From positions 1 to 64,000 of the forward strand of contig NZ_CP072943.1 in NCBI RefSeq assembly GCF_018069705.1: DNA of 64,000 nt, given 5' to 3'. This document shows, one piece after another, positions 10,570 through 18,307 of the stretch (its first letter is position 1; each line of letters opens with the position of its first letter). A model generated the notes under the pieces. That model was not told where the DNA came from and searched no databases. It was given only the letters and a program-made list of their open reading frames with translations. The DNA comes from Aminithiophilus ramosus (GTDB taxonomy: Bacteria > Synergistota > Synergistia > Synergistales > Aminithiophilaceae). A program made the translations under genes and the position numbers.

Positions 10570-11094
10570 TCAGCCGTTGCCGGCGATGTGAAGGCTGGGG
10601 AAGCGTTTTCTCAGGGCGTCGAGGAGGAAGGCGTAGAAGGGGATGTTGATCGCCTCTCCGACGATCTTCGCCGGCACCGTCGCCGTCAGGGGGATGCCGA
10701 AGAGCTGCTTCAGGAAGAGGGGGACGAGAAGGACGGAGCTGACGAGCTGTCCTGCGGCGATGGCCAGAAGGAGGCGCCTCACCGTCAGAGGGCGTCCGCC
10801 CGAGAGGTGGACGACGAGTCCCGGAAGGGCCCCCGTCAGGGCCGCCGTGAGGGTAAAATGGGGCATGTAGGGGCCCATGGGGTTGATGAAGAAGCCGACG
10901 ATGTCGCCCAGCCCCCCTACGAGGGCTCCGGCGACGGGGCCGAAGGCAATTCCGGCGAAGAGGGCGGGGAAGGCCCCGAAGCCGAGGCGGATTCCCTCGA
11001 TGGGGCCGATGGCGATCCGGATGGCGGCCACCCGGGACAGGACGATCTGCAGGCTGATGAGAAGGGCCAGATTGGCCTTGGTTCTCGTGTCCAT
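10570..11094 (-). CDS. ECF transporter S component, folate (FolT)-like
   Basis: A 174-residue membrane protein with about five or six helices. The conserved block GPIEGIRLGFGAFPALFAGI, followed by GFFINPMGPYMPHFTLTAALTG, is characteristic of the folate-family substrate-binding (S) subunits of energy-coupling-factor vitamin transporters. The start at 11094 is supported by AAAGGTGA upstream. No EcfA or EcfT gene is nearby, so it would share an energising module encoded elsewhere (group II ECF). Substrate assignment rests on pattern similarity only; another vitamin is possible. Confidence 0.8.
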   Translation of the reverse strand: MDTRTKANLALLISLQIVLSRVAAIRIAIGPIEGIRLGFGAFPALFAGIAFGPVAGALVGGLGDIVGFFINPMGPYMPHFTLTAALTGALPGLVVHLSGGRPLTVRRLLLAIAAGQLVSSVLLVPLFLKQLFGIPLTATVPAKIVGEAINIPFYAFLLDALRKRFPSLHIAGNG

Positions 11095-11157
11095 GACGTC
11101 ACCTTTCTTTTCCGCTCTAATCTGTTCCACAGGCAGATATACCTTGACGGCGAGAAG

Positions 11158-11186
11158 ATTATACCGTAGGAGGGACGAAAACAGAA
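11158..11186 (-). promoter_or_regulatory. Possible promoter for the ECF S component
   Basis: On the minus strand a perfect -10 TATAAT (11158-11163) lies 17 bases from a weak -35 TTCTGT (11181-11186), overlapping the start codon of the divergent gene. The roughly 60-base leader has a small hairpin (ATCTG...CAGAT); no known riboswitch was recognised in it. Confidence 0.4.
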
Positions 11187-11920
11187 TGAGACGATGGGGA
11201 GTCCTGTTGCTTGTCGCGATGGCCCTGCTCGGCGTCGCGCCGGCCGCTCCCGCCGAAGTCGGGCGCTGGGAGGAGCTGGTCGCGGTCTACGGCGCAAGGG
11301 AGGAGGCGGGGCGCGACGCCACGTTCCTGAGGGAGCGCCTTCTGGCCGAGGCGCCCCGTGAGGAGCCTCGGCGGCTCTGGGAGGGGCTCGGCGCGGCGGA
11401 GGGGCGGGAGCGGGCCTCCCGTGCCCTGGCCCTCGTGGAGGCCCTTTTTCCCGGCGGCGATCCGGCCCGCTGGGAGGAGGTCGGGGGATTCTGGAACCCC
11501 CAGGAGATTCCCCTCTCCCTGGTCGCCCTCGACGCCGTCTACGAGGCGGTTCTGGCCCTCGGCGATCTGCCCGACGGGGGAGCTCCCTTCCTGGCCTCGA
11601 CGCTGCTGCGCCGTCTTCTTCAGTCTTCCGGGGCGAGGATCCACGCCTTCCTGACGGCGCCGGCCGAGTACGCCCGCCTCGTCGAGATCCTTCCGGCCTG
11701 GGGGCCGCCCTGGCCGAGGGGGCGAATCGAGGGGCGTCTTCCCTTCGCCCGTCCCGTCAGGGGCTCCATCGGCCAGGATCGGGCCCTGAGGGAGGGGTTC
11801 ACCTTTCTCGACGGTTACGGCCGCCCCTCGTCGGGGCTGGGAGCCTATGCCTGGGATCGCCGGGGAGGAAGGCTCTTCCGCGTCCGTGACGGGCGGCCCC
11901 GCTGGTGGCTGGACGACTAG
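11186..11920 (+). CDS. Secreted hypothetical protein
   Basis: A 244-residue protein with a signal peptide (hydrophobic run VLLLVAMALLGVAP, cut about residue 22 near APA-EV). The ATG at 11186 follows AGGAGGG at 11168-11174. The mature part is Glu/Arg/Leu-rich and helical, then ends in a segment with LPFARPVRGSIGQDRALREG and a YAWDRRGGRLFRVRDG tail that looks beta-rich. I recognise no family. It is convergent with the next gene, with only 9 bases between stops. Confidence 0.65.
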   Translation: MRRWGVLLLVAMALLGVAPAAPAEVGRWEELVAVYGAREEAGRDATFLRERLLAEAPREEPRRLWEGLGAAEGRERASRALALVEALFPGGDPARWEEVGGFWNPQEIPLSLVALDAVYEAVLALGDLPDGGAPFLASTLLRRLLQSSGARIHAFLTAPAEYARLVEILPAWGPPWPRGRIEGRLPFARPVRGSIGQDRALREGFTFLDGYGRPSSGLGAYAWDRRGGRLFRVRDGRPRWWLDD

Positions 11921-11929
11921 GGGCTCCGG

Positions 11930-12724
11930 TCACGGTGCCCGGTAGGAGTAGGTGATGCCCTCCAGTCGCGTCGGCAGGTGACGGCTTCTGAGGGTCACCT
12001 GTTCGTCGTCCTGGTCGATGGCCGCCAGACGCAGGGGGAAGACGAAGCGGTCGAGGTCGAGAATGGGCTGGAGCCTGGCGACGGCCCTTTTGGCCAGAGA
12101 TTCGGGGAGCTGTCGCCTGTTGACTTTGAGTGTGTAGTCGGAGAGCCAGACCTGGCGTCCCCGGACCAGGTCGAACTGGCCGTCGATTTCGATGAGGATG
12201 TCGAAGGTGAACAGGAGCCGGGCGCGGTAGACGCCTTCGGCGTGGACGCCCTCCTTGCGGAAGTCGACGCCGATGCGCTGCCAGTTCTCGTCGTCGTCGC
12301 CGATCTGTTTCTCCCGGAGACGGGCGTTGAGGTCCTCCTCGCGGATCGTCGCCTGAGAGTAGACGGCCAGCATGGCCTCGACGGCCAGGTCCTCCTCCCA
12401 CTGTTCCGGGTCGTTGAACCGGACGTCGAGGGCCTCGACGGCGATGTGGTCGAGCCTCATCCCGTCGACGCGGGCTCCACGGACGTCGAGGAAGAGGTGA
12501 CGGACCTTGCCGCTCGCGTCGGGCTGGCCGTCGACGACGAGGGTCATTTCCTCGGGGGAGAAGCGTCGCTGGAAGAAGCGGAAGAGCGTCCCCGCCCTCC
12601 CGTCGTCGCCTCCGGAGAGGGAGTAGGCCGGAAGATCGACATCGGAGGAGAGGGGGGCGGCCCGGAGAGGGGAGGGGCAGACGAGGGCTGTCAGGAGGGC
12701 GAGAAGGAGAAGGGATCGGTTCAT
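11930..12724 (-). CDS. Exported LmeA-like (DUF2993) protein, probable
   Basis: A 264-residue exported protein. A start at 12724 gives a clear signal peptide (NRSLLLLALLTALVC, cut near RAA) and a strong ribosome site, GGAGGT. The body, with HLFLDVRGARVDGMRLDHIA, repeated 'IREEDLNARLRE' style segments and YTLKVNRRQLPESLAKRA, resembles the DUF2993/LmeA group of lipid-binding envelope proteins, which have repeated beta-strand lipid grooves. The family call is by pattern only. A role in envelope lipid handling is inference. Confidence 0.6.
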   Translation of the reverse strand: MNRSLLLLALLTALVCPSPLRAAPLSSDVDLPAYSLSGGDDGRAGTLFRFFQRRFSPEEMTLVVDGQPDASGKVRHLFLDVRGARVDGMRLDHIAVEALDVRFNDPEQWEEDLAVEAMLAVYSQATIREEDLNARLREKQIGDDDENWQRIGVDFRKEGVHAEGVYRARLLFTFDILIEIDGQFDLVRGRQVWLSDYTLKVNRRQLPESLAKRAVARLQPILDLDRFVFPLRLAAIDQDDEQVTLRSRHLPTRLEGITYSYRAP

Positions 12725-12828
12725 GAAAGATACCTCCGTTTTGAGATGTAGGCGGTGCACGAGGGGGCCTTTCGAAGATTTTCCGCCATCATATCATGGG
12801 CCTTTCCCCGCGAGGAGGGGCGGGGACC

Positions 12829-12890
12829 TTGTAAGAAGGGGCGGAAAAGGGTAAAGTTAAAAAAAGGTACGGCCATCTCGGCCGTGCCCA
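12829..12890 (+). promoter_or_regulatory. Promoter and 5' leader hairpin of first SSB-like gene
   Basis: The -35 TTGTAA (12829-12834) and -10 TAAAGT (12852-12857) have a 17-base spacer. A 9-bp hairpin (12866-12874 with 12880-12888) then lies in the untranslated leader before the ribosome site at about 12902. Confidence 0.5.
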
Positions 12891-12916
12891 TCTCCTGCAG
12901 AGGGGAGAGGATCGGC

Positions 12917-13216
12917 ATGAACGTTCTGGAGAACGCGGTGGCCGTGGCCGGGAGGCTCCACCTGGTCCACGGCGAAACGATCGGAGAAAATCGGATGGGT
13001 CGCTACTTCCGGTTTTCCGTGAGGCAGGATACGCCCTGGAAAGACGGCAGCACGCGCCATGACTTCCTCCTCGCCCGGGCCTACAGGCCCGAAGTTCAGA
13101 ACCTCCTGAGGGAGCTCAAGGAGGGGACGTCGATTCGGGTTTCAGGGGAGATCCGCTCGTCCGTCGGGAGCGGAGAGATGTACATCTTGGCCGACGAGGT
13201 CGATATCCTCGTATAG
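12917..13216 (+). CDS. Small OB-fold, SSB-like protein (paralogue 1)
   Basis: A 99-residue protein read from the ATG at 12917 behind GGGGAGAGG. The pattern VAVAGRLHLVHGE...FSVRQDT...FLLARAY...EGTSIRVSGEIRSS...MYILADEVDIL is that of a single OB-fold domain like those of SSB and PriB, without the acidic SSB C-terminal tip. It is roughly half identical to the gene at 13948 by eye. It could bind single-stranded nucleic acid (inference). The two copies flank a superoxide reductase gene. Confidence 0.65.
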   Translation: MNVLENAVAVAGRLHLVHGETIGENRMGRYFRFSVRQDTPWKDGSTRHDFLLARAYRPEVQNLLRELKEGTSIRVSGEIRSSVGSGEMYILADEVDILV

Positions 13217-13299
13217 GAGAGGGACCGTGAGGTCGGCTCTCCTTGTTTTTTACCCCTCTTCGCCCGTTTTTTGTATGGTGTCAAAACAACTCAAGGGTC

Positions 13300-13328
13300 T
13301 TGAAAAATGACGCTCGTGAACGTATGCT
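13300..13328 (+). promoter_or_regulatory. Predicted promoter of the superoxide reductase gene
   Basis: The -35 TTGAAA (13300-13305), a 17-base spacer and the -10 TATGCT (13323-13328) lie about 100 bases before the start codon at 13426. Confidence 0.5.
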
Positions 13329-13425
13329 GTTGCCATCGGCGCGAAAGGCAGAGTCCGCCGATCCTTCTTCCGGCAGGCGTTGCGGGAGGAGGGAGTCCCA
13401 TTTTCCGAGAGGAGGAAGACGGCCG

Positions 13426-13821
13426 ATGAAGTTCGAACACCTGATTCAGTCCGGTGATTTCCGGGGGGAAAAGCACGTTCCCGTCATCGAGGCTCCCGAG
13501 ACGGTCAAGGCGGGAGAGACCTTCACCGTCCAGGTCAGCGTCGGCAAGGAGATCGCCCATCCCAACACGACGGAGCACCATATCCGCTGGATCAAGCTCT
13601 ATTTCAAGCCCGCCGAGGGGAAGTTCCCCTACGAAGTCTTCAACGTCGAGTTCAACGTTCACGGCGAATCCGTCGCCGGCCCCAACCAGGGCCCGGCCTA
13701 CGCCGAGCCCGTCGCCTCCGCCGCCGTGCGCATCGACAGGCCGGGAACCCTGGTGGCTGCCTCTTACTGCAACATTCACGGCCTCTGGGAGAGCTTCAGG
13801 GAGATCGGCCTCGAGGCCTGA
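13426..13821 (+). CDS. Superoxide reductase, class II (neelaredoxin type)
   Basis: A 131-residue protein that reduces superoxide to hydrogen peroxide without making oxygen, as in many anaerobes. The mononuclear iron centre ligands are visible: His17 (in EKHVP), His45 and His51 (HPNTTEHH), and Cys115 with His118 (SYCNIHG). Glu15 and Lys16, the residues next to the site, are kept. No N-terminal rubredoxin-like Cys4 domain is present, so it is class II rather than desulfoferrodoxin. The ATG follows GAGAGGAGG. A terminator follows. Confidence 0.93.
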   Translation: MKFEHLIQSGDFRGEKHVPVIEAPETVKAGETFTVQVSVGKEIAHPNTTEHHIRWIKLYFKPAEGKFPYEVFNVEFNVHGESVAGPNQGPAYAEPVASAAVRIDRPGTLVAASYCNIHGLWESFREIGLEA

Positions 13822-13839
13822 TCTGCCGAAGGGCTTTCC

Positions 13840-13875
13840 GGGGCGCCTCCAGGGGGGCGCCCCTTTTCGCTTTTT
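13840..13875 (+). terminator. Terminator after superoxide reductase gene
   Basis: Stem GGGGCGCC (13840-13847) with GGCGCCCC (13856-13863), then TTTTCGCTTTTT. Confidence 0.8.
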
Positions 13876-13881
13876 GGCCCC

Positions 13882-13910
13882 TTGTCTCCCGGCCCGATTT
13901 GGGGTAGAAA
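13882..13910 (+). promoter_or_regulatory. Predicted promoter of second SSB-like gene
   Basis: The -35 TTGTCT (13882-13887), a 17-base spacer and the -10 TAGAAA (13905-13910) lie directly after the superoxide reductase terminator. Confidence 0.45.
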
Positions 13911-13947
13911 GGGCGGGTTCTTCTGTCGCGAAGGAGGTGTCACGGTG

Positions 13948-14250
13948 ATGGATTTAGGGGAAAACAGCGCCCGCGTCAGCGGCTCTTTGCATCATGTCCG
14001 GGGCGAGGCCGTCAGGGACAGCCGGATGGGCGAGTACACGAGCTTTTCCGTCCGCCAGGAGCGAAGCCTCGAGGGAGGGACGATCCGGCGGGATTTCATC
14101 ATGGCCCGCGTCTTCGACGGCGCCCTTCAGGAGAAGGTCCGATCCCTCCTGGAGGGGACGACGGTCCGCGTCGAGGGGGAGATCCGTTCCTCCCTGGGGA
14201 GCGGCGAGATCTACCTGCTGGCCCAAAGGATCGAAGAGGTGACCGAGTAG
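13948..14250 (+). CDS. Small OB-fold, SSB-like protein (paralogue 2)
   Basis: A 100-residue single OB-fold protein read from the ATG at 13948; a GTG one codon earlier is equally well placed behind AAGGAGGTG. It shares with the gene at 12917 the framework RMG.Y..FSVRQ, DF..AR, EGT..RV.GEIRSS.GSGE.Y.LA, so the two are clearly paralogues. No acidic interaction tail is seen. A nucleic-acid-binding role is inferred from the fold. Its own promoter suggests expression separate from the superoxide reductase gene. Confidence 0.65.
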   Translation: MDLGENSARVSGSLHHVRGEAVRDSRMGEYTSFSVRQERSLEGGTIRRDFIMARVFDGALQEKVRSLLEGTTVRVEGEIRSSLGSGEIYLLAQRIEEVTE

Positions 14251-14263
14251 GCGACGTCGGCCC

Positions 14264-15223
14264 TCAACCTTTCTCCTTCCATCTCTCGGCTCCGGCCCGG
14301 GCGGCGCCCCAGAGGCCGGCGTCGTCGTCGGCGAGAAGGCCTACGGGGATGGAGGCCAGAACGGTTCCCATCGTGTCCGACCGGAGAAAGGCCTCCCGGA
14401 AGGTCTCCTGATCGACGAGAAAGGGGGAGCGGGCCAGGACGCCTCCTGTGAGGGTGAGTCCTCCCAGGGACAGGACGTCGAGGGCCGTGTCGCGGCAGAC
14501 TCTTCCCAGAAAGCGTCCCATCCACTGGACGGTCAGGGGCGATCGCCCCAGGGCGTCGACGACCTCCCGTTCGTCGAGGTTTTCCCCGTAGAGGAAGGCC
14601 TGAAGATGGGCCAGCCCCCGACCGGAGACGACGAAATCGAGTTCCTTGCCCCTGGGGCCCACGCGGTCGCAGATGAAGCGGAGGAAGTCCAGTTCGTCGC
14701 CGTTTTCGACGGCGAAGGTGCCGTGGCCTCCCTCGGAAGGGAGAACGAGAAGGCCTCCGCGCCCGTCGGGGACGATGAAGGCCTTGCCCAGGCCCGTTCC
14801 GGAGGCGACGACGGCCTCGACGCCCTCTCTGGGTTCTCCCCGGAGGAGGATCGTGGTCTTGCCCGCCAGAGGGGACCTCGTCGCCCAGGCCTGAGCGACG
14901 AGGTCGTTGAGGACGACAAAGGTGCCGCCCAGAGAGGACTCGAGGGCGGCACCGTCTATTGTCCAGCCCCGGGCCGTGATCCTTACCCTTCGGTCCCTGT
15001 CGACGAAGCCCGCCGCGGCGAGGACGACGACGTCGGCCTCGCCCGGAGAGAGATCGAAGCCCGAGGCGGTCAGGGCCTCGAAAAGCTCCCCGCCCCCTCC
15101 GTAGTCGCCCGTGGCCAGGCGGCACGTCGACAGGAGGGTCAGCCCTCTTTCGTCGTGGAGAAAGTGGCCGAAACGACTCCCCGTTCCGCCGATGTCGGCG
15201 GCCAGGATGCGGCGCGCCCTCAC
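14264..15223 (-). CDS. glk: Glucokinase (Glk family)
   Basis: A 319-residue ATP-dependent glucokinase of the Pfam Glucokinase type rather than ROK. Motifs are ADIGGTGSRFG near the start (phosphate binding), VVLNDLVAQAWA (sugar binding), VASGTGLGKAFIV, LPSEGGHGTFA, and LTLTGGVLARSPF (adenosine pocket). The GTG at 15223 overlaps the stop of the upstream gene (GTGA), fixing the start and suggesting coupling. It converges with the SSB-like gene, with 13 bases between stops. Confidence 0.88.
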   Translation of the reverse strand: MRARRILAADIGGTGSRFGHFLHDERGLTLLSTCRLATGDYGGGGELFEALTASGFDLSPGEADVVVLAAAGFVDRDRRVRITARGWTIDGAALESSLGGTFVVLNDLVAQAWATRSPLAGKTTILLRGEPREGVEAVVASGTGLGKAFIVPDGRGGLLVLPSEGGHGTFAVENGDELDFLRFICDRVGPRGKELDFVVSGRGLAHLQAFLYGENLDEREVVDALGRSPLTVQWMGRFLGRVCRDTALDVLSLGGLTLTGGVLARSPFLVDQETFREAFLRSDTMGTVLASIPVGLLADDDAGLWGAARAGAERWKEKG

Positions 15224-15741
15224 TTGGCCTTCCTCTGGAAATGGCCGCCCTGGACCCCCTTGAGGTCGGAGACGAAGACGAAGGCGCTGCACCCCTTCGT
15301 CGCCGCCAGAACCCTGTGGCGGTCGTTGCGGTCGCAGACGACCTTGAGGACCAGGCGGGGGCCGTTGCGCCCTTCTCCGGTGATGACCGTCGTTCCGAAG
15401 CCGGCCTCGCGTAGGGTGTTGGCCATGCAGGCGCCTCCGGCCACGTCGTGGGCGATGATCTCGACGAGGACGTGGCCGGAGAGGAGTTTCTCCTCCAGCA
15501 GGGAGCCCATGAAGTTGCCCGTGGCGTAGCCTCCGGCGTAGGCGATGAAGTTGAGAGGGCTCGACAGGCCGGCCTTGAGGACGTACTGGAGGGAGAGGAG
15601 GTAGAGGGAAACTTCGAAAAAGCCCACGAAGGCGGCGATTCCCCGCCTCCCTTTGACCAGAAGCAGCATCCGCACCGTCGCCATGGAGACGTCGGCGACG
15701 CGGGCGAGGAAGATAAGGGCGGCGGCGAAGAGGATTTCCAT
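15220..15741 (-). CDS. UPF0316 / DUF2179 membrane protein
   Basis: A 173-residue protein with three N-terminal membrane helices (starting ILFAAALIFLARVADVSMAT) and a soluble C-terminal DUF2179-type domain containing GFGTTVITGEGRNGPR. This is the UPF0316 family (YebE-like in Bacillus), whose function is not established. The ATG follows AAAGGAGG. It forms a two-gene operon with glucokinase. Confidence 0.8.
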   Translation of the reverse strand: MEILFAAALIFLARVADVSMATVRMLLLVKGRRGIAAFVGFFEVSLYLLSLQYVLKAGLSSPLNFIAYAGGYATGNFMGSLLEEKLLSGHVLVEIIAHDVAGGACMANTLREAGFGTTVITGEGRNGPRLVLKVVCDRNDRHRVLAATKGCSAFVFVSDLKGVQGGHFQRKAK

Positions 15742-15801
15742 CGTTGTGCCTCCTTTCCCATGCGTCCTGTGGGGATCTTCGGGAACGTTCCAAGGCCCGA
15801 C

Positions 15802-15822
15802 GGCCGAGGAATCGGCCTTTTT
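15802..15822 (+). terminator. Orphan intrinsic terminator
   Basis: Stem GGCCGA with TCGGCC around GGAA, followed by TTTTT, read on the plus strand. No plus-strand gene precedes it closely, since the neighbours are divergent. It may insulate the gene at 15979 or end a short untranslated transcript. Confidence 0.55.
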
Positions 15823-15825
15823 ACC

Positions 15826-15855
15826 TTGGTCTTTTCCCGCCTTTGGGGCTACACT
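15826..15855 (+). promoter_or_regulatory. Possible promoter of the transglycosylase-like gene
   Basis: The -35 TTGGTC (15826-15831), an 18-base spacer and the -10 TACACT (15850-15855) lie 123 bases before the ATG at 15979. Confidence 0.4.
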
Positions 15856-15978
15856 CGGGCCGAAGGGGCCCTTTCAGGGGCATCCTATCAGAAGCGGGTC
15901 GAAGAGACGAGGCCCCCTTTCCCTTTCGCTCCTCTTCAGGGGGAGCGCTTTCGGGTTCACCTATCGGGAGGAAGAGCG

Positions 15979-16584
15979 ATGAAAAAGACGACAGCCCTTG
16001 TGACTCTCCTTGTGCTTCTTCTGTCGGCGGCCGCGTCGGGAGCGGAGGAGATCCTTTCCCTCGACCGCTCCCGTCTGGCCGCCTTCGCCCGCCGCTATCC
16101 GGGAGATGATTGGGCCTCGACGCGCCGCCAGGTCATGGCCGACTATTTCTCCATCGTCAACCGAGACCTTTCGGAACAGCGGCGCATGAACTACGCCGTG
16201 TACGTCGATCGCTCGGCGGCCCAGTACGGCCTCGACCCCTTCGTCGTCGCCGCCGTCATGATCCACCGTTCGGGCCTGGACTGGCTCTCCAAGGGAGAGG
16301 GGGAGTACGGTCTGATGAGGGTGGACTGGACGGCGAACAAGGCCTGGATCGTCAAGGAGGATTCCCGCATCGACGAGCCCCGCATCCTGATGAAGCCCGT
16401 CCTGAACGTCCGCATGGGCTGCGCCCTCATGGCCGACAGGCTGACTCTCTCGGGTCGCAGCTACGACGAGATGGTCGCGCGCTTCTACGGCCGGGGCGGC
16501 CTCTCGGCCTCGTCGGAGATCGAGCGCCACTACCGCAACATGGCCCAGTCCTTCCGGGAGAGCGTCGAGGCCAGGCGCCCCTAG
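15979..16584 (+). CDS. Exported lytic-transglycosylase-like protein, catalytic Glu not conserved
   Basis: A 201-residue exported protein with a signal peptide (TTALVTLLVLLLSAAASGA). The layout after it matches the SLT (lysozyme-like) fold: YGLDPFVVAAVMIHRSGLDW aligns with the segment that in active enzymes carries the catalytic Glu in 'ESG'. Here that position is Arg (HRSG). The downstream EYGLMRVD matches the usual GLMQ motif, and YDEMVARFYGRGG matches the AYNAG region. Either it is inactive and binds peptidoglycan, or another acid acts. GGGAGGAAG precedes the ATG. Confidence 0.7.
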   Translation: MKKTTALVTLLVLLLSAAASGAEEILSLDRSRLAAFARRYPGDDWASTRRQVMADYFSIVNRDLSEQRRMNYAVYVDRSAAQYGLDPFVVAAVMIHRSGLDWLSKGEGEYGLMRVDWTANKAWIVKEDSRIDEPRILMKPVLNVRMGCALMADRLTLSGRSYDEMVARFYGRGGLSASSEIERHYRNMAQSFRESVEARRP

Positions 16585-16585
16585 A

Positions 16586-16723
16586 AGTCTGTCGGGCTTG
16601 GCCTGACGGTCGTTGAGCGATGCCCCTTGTGTTGCCTGAAGGGAATGCTTGGTTCTCGAAAGCGGACGCTTCATCTCATGGGTCAGGCCCGATCACCCTC
16701 TTCCCGGAGAAGTCCGACAGACT
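16586..16723. repeat. Intergenic element with nested inverted repeats
   Basis: Outer arms AGTCTGTCGG (16586-16595) and CCGACAGACT (16714-16723) are perfect complements. Inside them GGCCTGAC (about 16600-16607) pairs with GTCAGGCC (about 16682-16689). The element fills the whole 138-base gap between two convergent genes and has no coding signal. It may be a MITE-like remnant or a bidirectional RNA structure. Confidence 0.6.
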
Positions 16724-16724
16724 C

Positions 16725-17954
16725 CTAGTCGGAGAGGCGGGGGAAAAAAAGCGTCCCTCCGGCGATGAGGAGCGTCGTCACGCCGAAGGCCAGAAGAAAG
16801 CCCGTCGGCGCGTAATGGCCCGGAGTGCTTTCGAAAAGGCCGATGAGGCTTCCCGTTCCCCATTGGAAGGCGATGACGCCGACGTAGATGAAGAGGTTGG
16901 CCATCCCCAGGACGGCCCCTCTCCTGGAGGGTTCGGTCAGTTCGTTGACGGCCGAGGCGCCCTGGACGACGAAGACCCCCGAGGCGAGTCCCACGAGAAA
17001 GCCCGTCGATCCCACGAGAATGATGGAGTCCGTCAGTGCGGCGAGGGCGAGAAGAAGGATCCAGAGGATTCCCGCCAGGGCGTAGCCGCGCCGGAGGATC
17101 GTCGCCCTCGAACCCTTCAGGCGCCCTCCCGCCAGGGTCCCGGCGATGACGCCGATGCCGACGAGGGTGGCCCAGTTGCGCGCCGAGGCCGTCGTCACGT
17201 CGAAGGCCGCCCTGTACCAGGCCACGGCCCAGAGGCCCTGAAAGGCCAGAAGGGCGCTGATGAGAAGGCCCCAGAGAAGGGTGACGGTCCGCAGGGGAGG
17301 CGAGAGGGCGATGGTCCTCGCCGCCTCCCCCATCCTTTTGGCCAGCTCCATTTTTCCGCCTCCGGCGTTCCCCGGAGTCTTTCCGCCGAGGATCACGAGG
17401 GCGGCCGCCAGGGCGAAGCTGACGAGGGCCAGGAGGGAGAAGACGCTCGTCTTGCCCCACCTCTCGAGGGCGAAGCCCAGAGGGGCGACGGAGACGACGG
17501 CGCCCAGGTTGCCGACGGCGAGCGTCACCCCGGCGTAGAAGGGGTAGCGCTCCTGGGGAAAGGCCCGGGATTGGAAGAGGAGGGCGCCGGAGAACATGGG
17601 AGCCAGCCCCAGACCCGTCAGCAGCCTCCAGAGGCCGAGGGAGAGGGCCGTCGGGGAGAGGATGTAGAGGACCTCCCCCACCCCGGTGAGGGCCATGCCG
17701 AAGGCGACGACCCTCAGAGGGCCCAGGCGGTCGTGAAGGGCGCCGCAGAGGGGCTGAGTGACGGCGTAGGCGTAGTAGTAGAGACTTGAGATGAAGCCTG
17801 CCGTGGCCGCCGAAAGGCCCAGCCTCGAGGCCTCCTGGGGGAGGACGACGGAGGCGGAGACGCGGAAGAAGAAGGAGAAGAAGTAGGCCGTCACGAGAAG
17901 GACATAGAGAAGGAAGACGAAGGGGCCCTCCTTAGGGGGCCGTGGCGATGACAT
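16725..17954 (-). CDS. Major facilitator superfamily transporter
   Basis: A 409-residue protein with about twelve membrane helices. The loop after helix 2 reads GALHDRLGPLRVV, the MFS motif between helices 2 and 3, and the N-terminal half is like the nitrate/sugar-phosphate-type 'FFFRVSASVV' group. The substrate is unknown. The ATG at 17954 follows GGGAGG. A minus-strand -10 TATAAT lies at 17990-17995 without a convincing -35. It is transcribed away from the ilv operon. Confidence 0.85.
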   Translation of the reverse strand: MSSPRPPKEGPFVFLLYVLLVTAYFFSFFFRVSASVVLPQEASRLGLSAATAGFISSLYYYAYAVTQPLCGALHDRLGPLRVVAFGMALTGVGEVLYILSPTALSLGLWRLLTGLGLAPMFSGALLFQSRAFPQERYPFYAGVTLAVGNLGAVVSVAPLGFALERWGKTSVFSLLALVSFALAAALVILGGKTPGNAGGGKMELAKRMGEAARTIALSPPLRTVTLLWGLLISALLAFQGLWAVAWYRAAFDVTTASARNWATLVGIGVIAGTLAGGRLKGSRATILRRGYALAGILWILLLALAALTDSIILVGSTGFLVGLASGVFVVQGASAVNELTEPSRRGAVLGMANLFIYVGVIAFQWGTGSLIGLFESTPGHYAPTGFLLAFGVTTLLIAGGTLFFPRLSD

Positions 17955-18232
17955 GGCGAAAACCTCCCGTCGGGTTCAATGCTTTTCCCATTATAGGCCA
18001 TGACCGCCTCATTCACTCAGAGCTTCGTCCCTTCTGCCCGCGCCCGCTCCGGAGGGGCAGCGCCGTGTCCCGGCGCCGCCGCGGGGCGGGGTCCTCGGGA
18101 CCGAGAGGTATGACGGCGGGAAAGGTAGGACCTCCCGGGCCGACGACTTTCTTCGGCAGGAGCAGTGACGAGGGCCGCCGGGCGGACGAGAGGGATGAAA
18201 ATTCTGAATTCCATAGGAAAACGTTCTCCATG
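17955..18232. other. Intergenic gap before ilv promoter
   Basis: Holds the divergent MFS leader and a G+C-rich stretch with short palindromes (for example GTCCTCGGGACCGAG near 18090). I see no credible gene in it. Confidence 0.5.
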
Positions 18233-18261
18233 TTGACAGATAGGGCCCGGAGCCCTAAAAT
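18233..18261 (+). promoter_or_regulatory. Promoter of the ilv-leu operon
   Basis: A consensus -35 TTGACA (18233-18238), a 17-base spacer and the near-consensus -10 TAAAAT (18256-18261). The leader peptide begins about 40 bases after the expected start of transcription. Confidence 0.8.
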
Positions 18262-18307
18262 GTCCACCAATCTCGGGAGTCGAAATCGGCACAGGAGGTG
18301 GAGCGCA

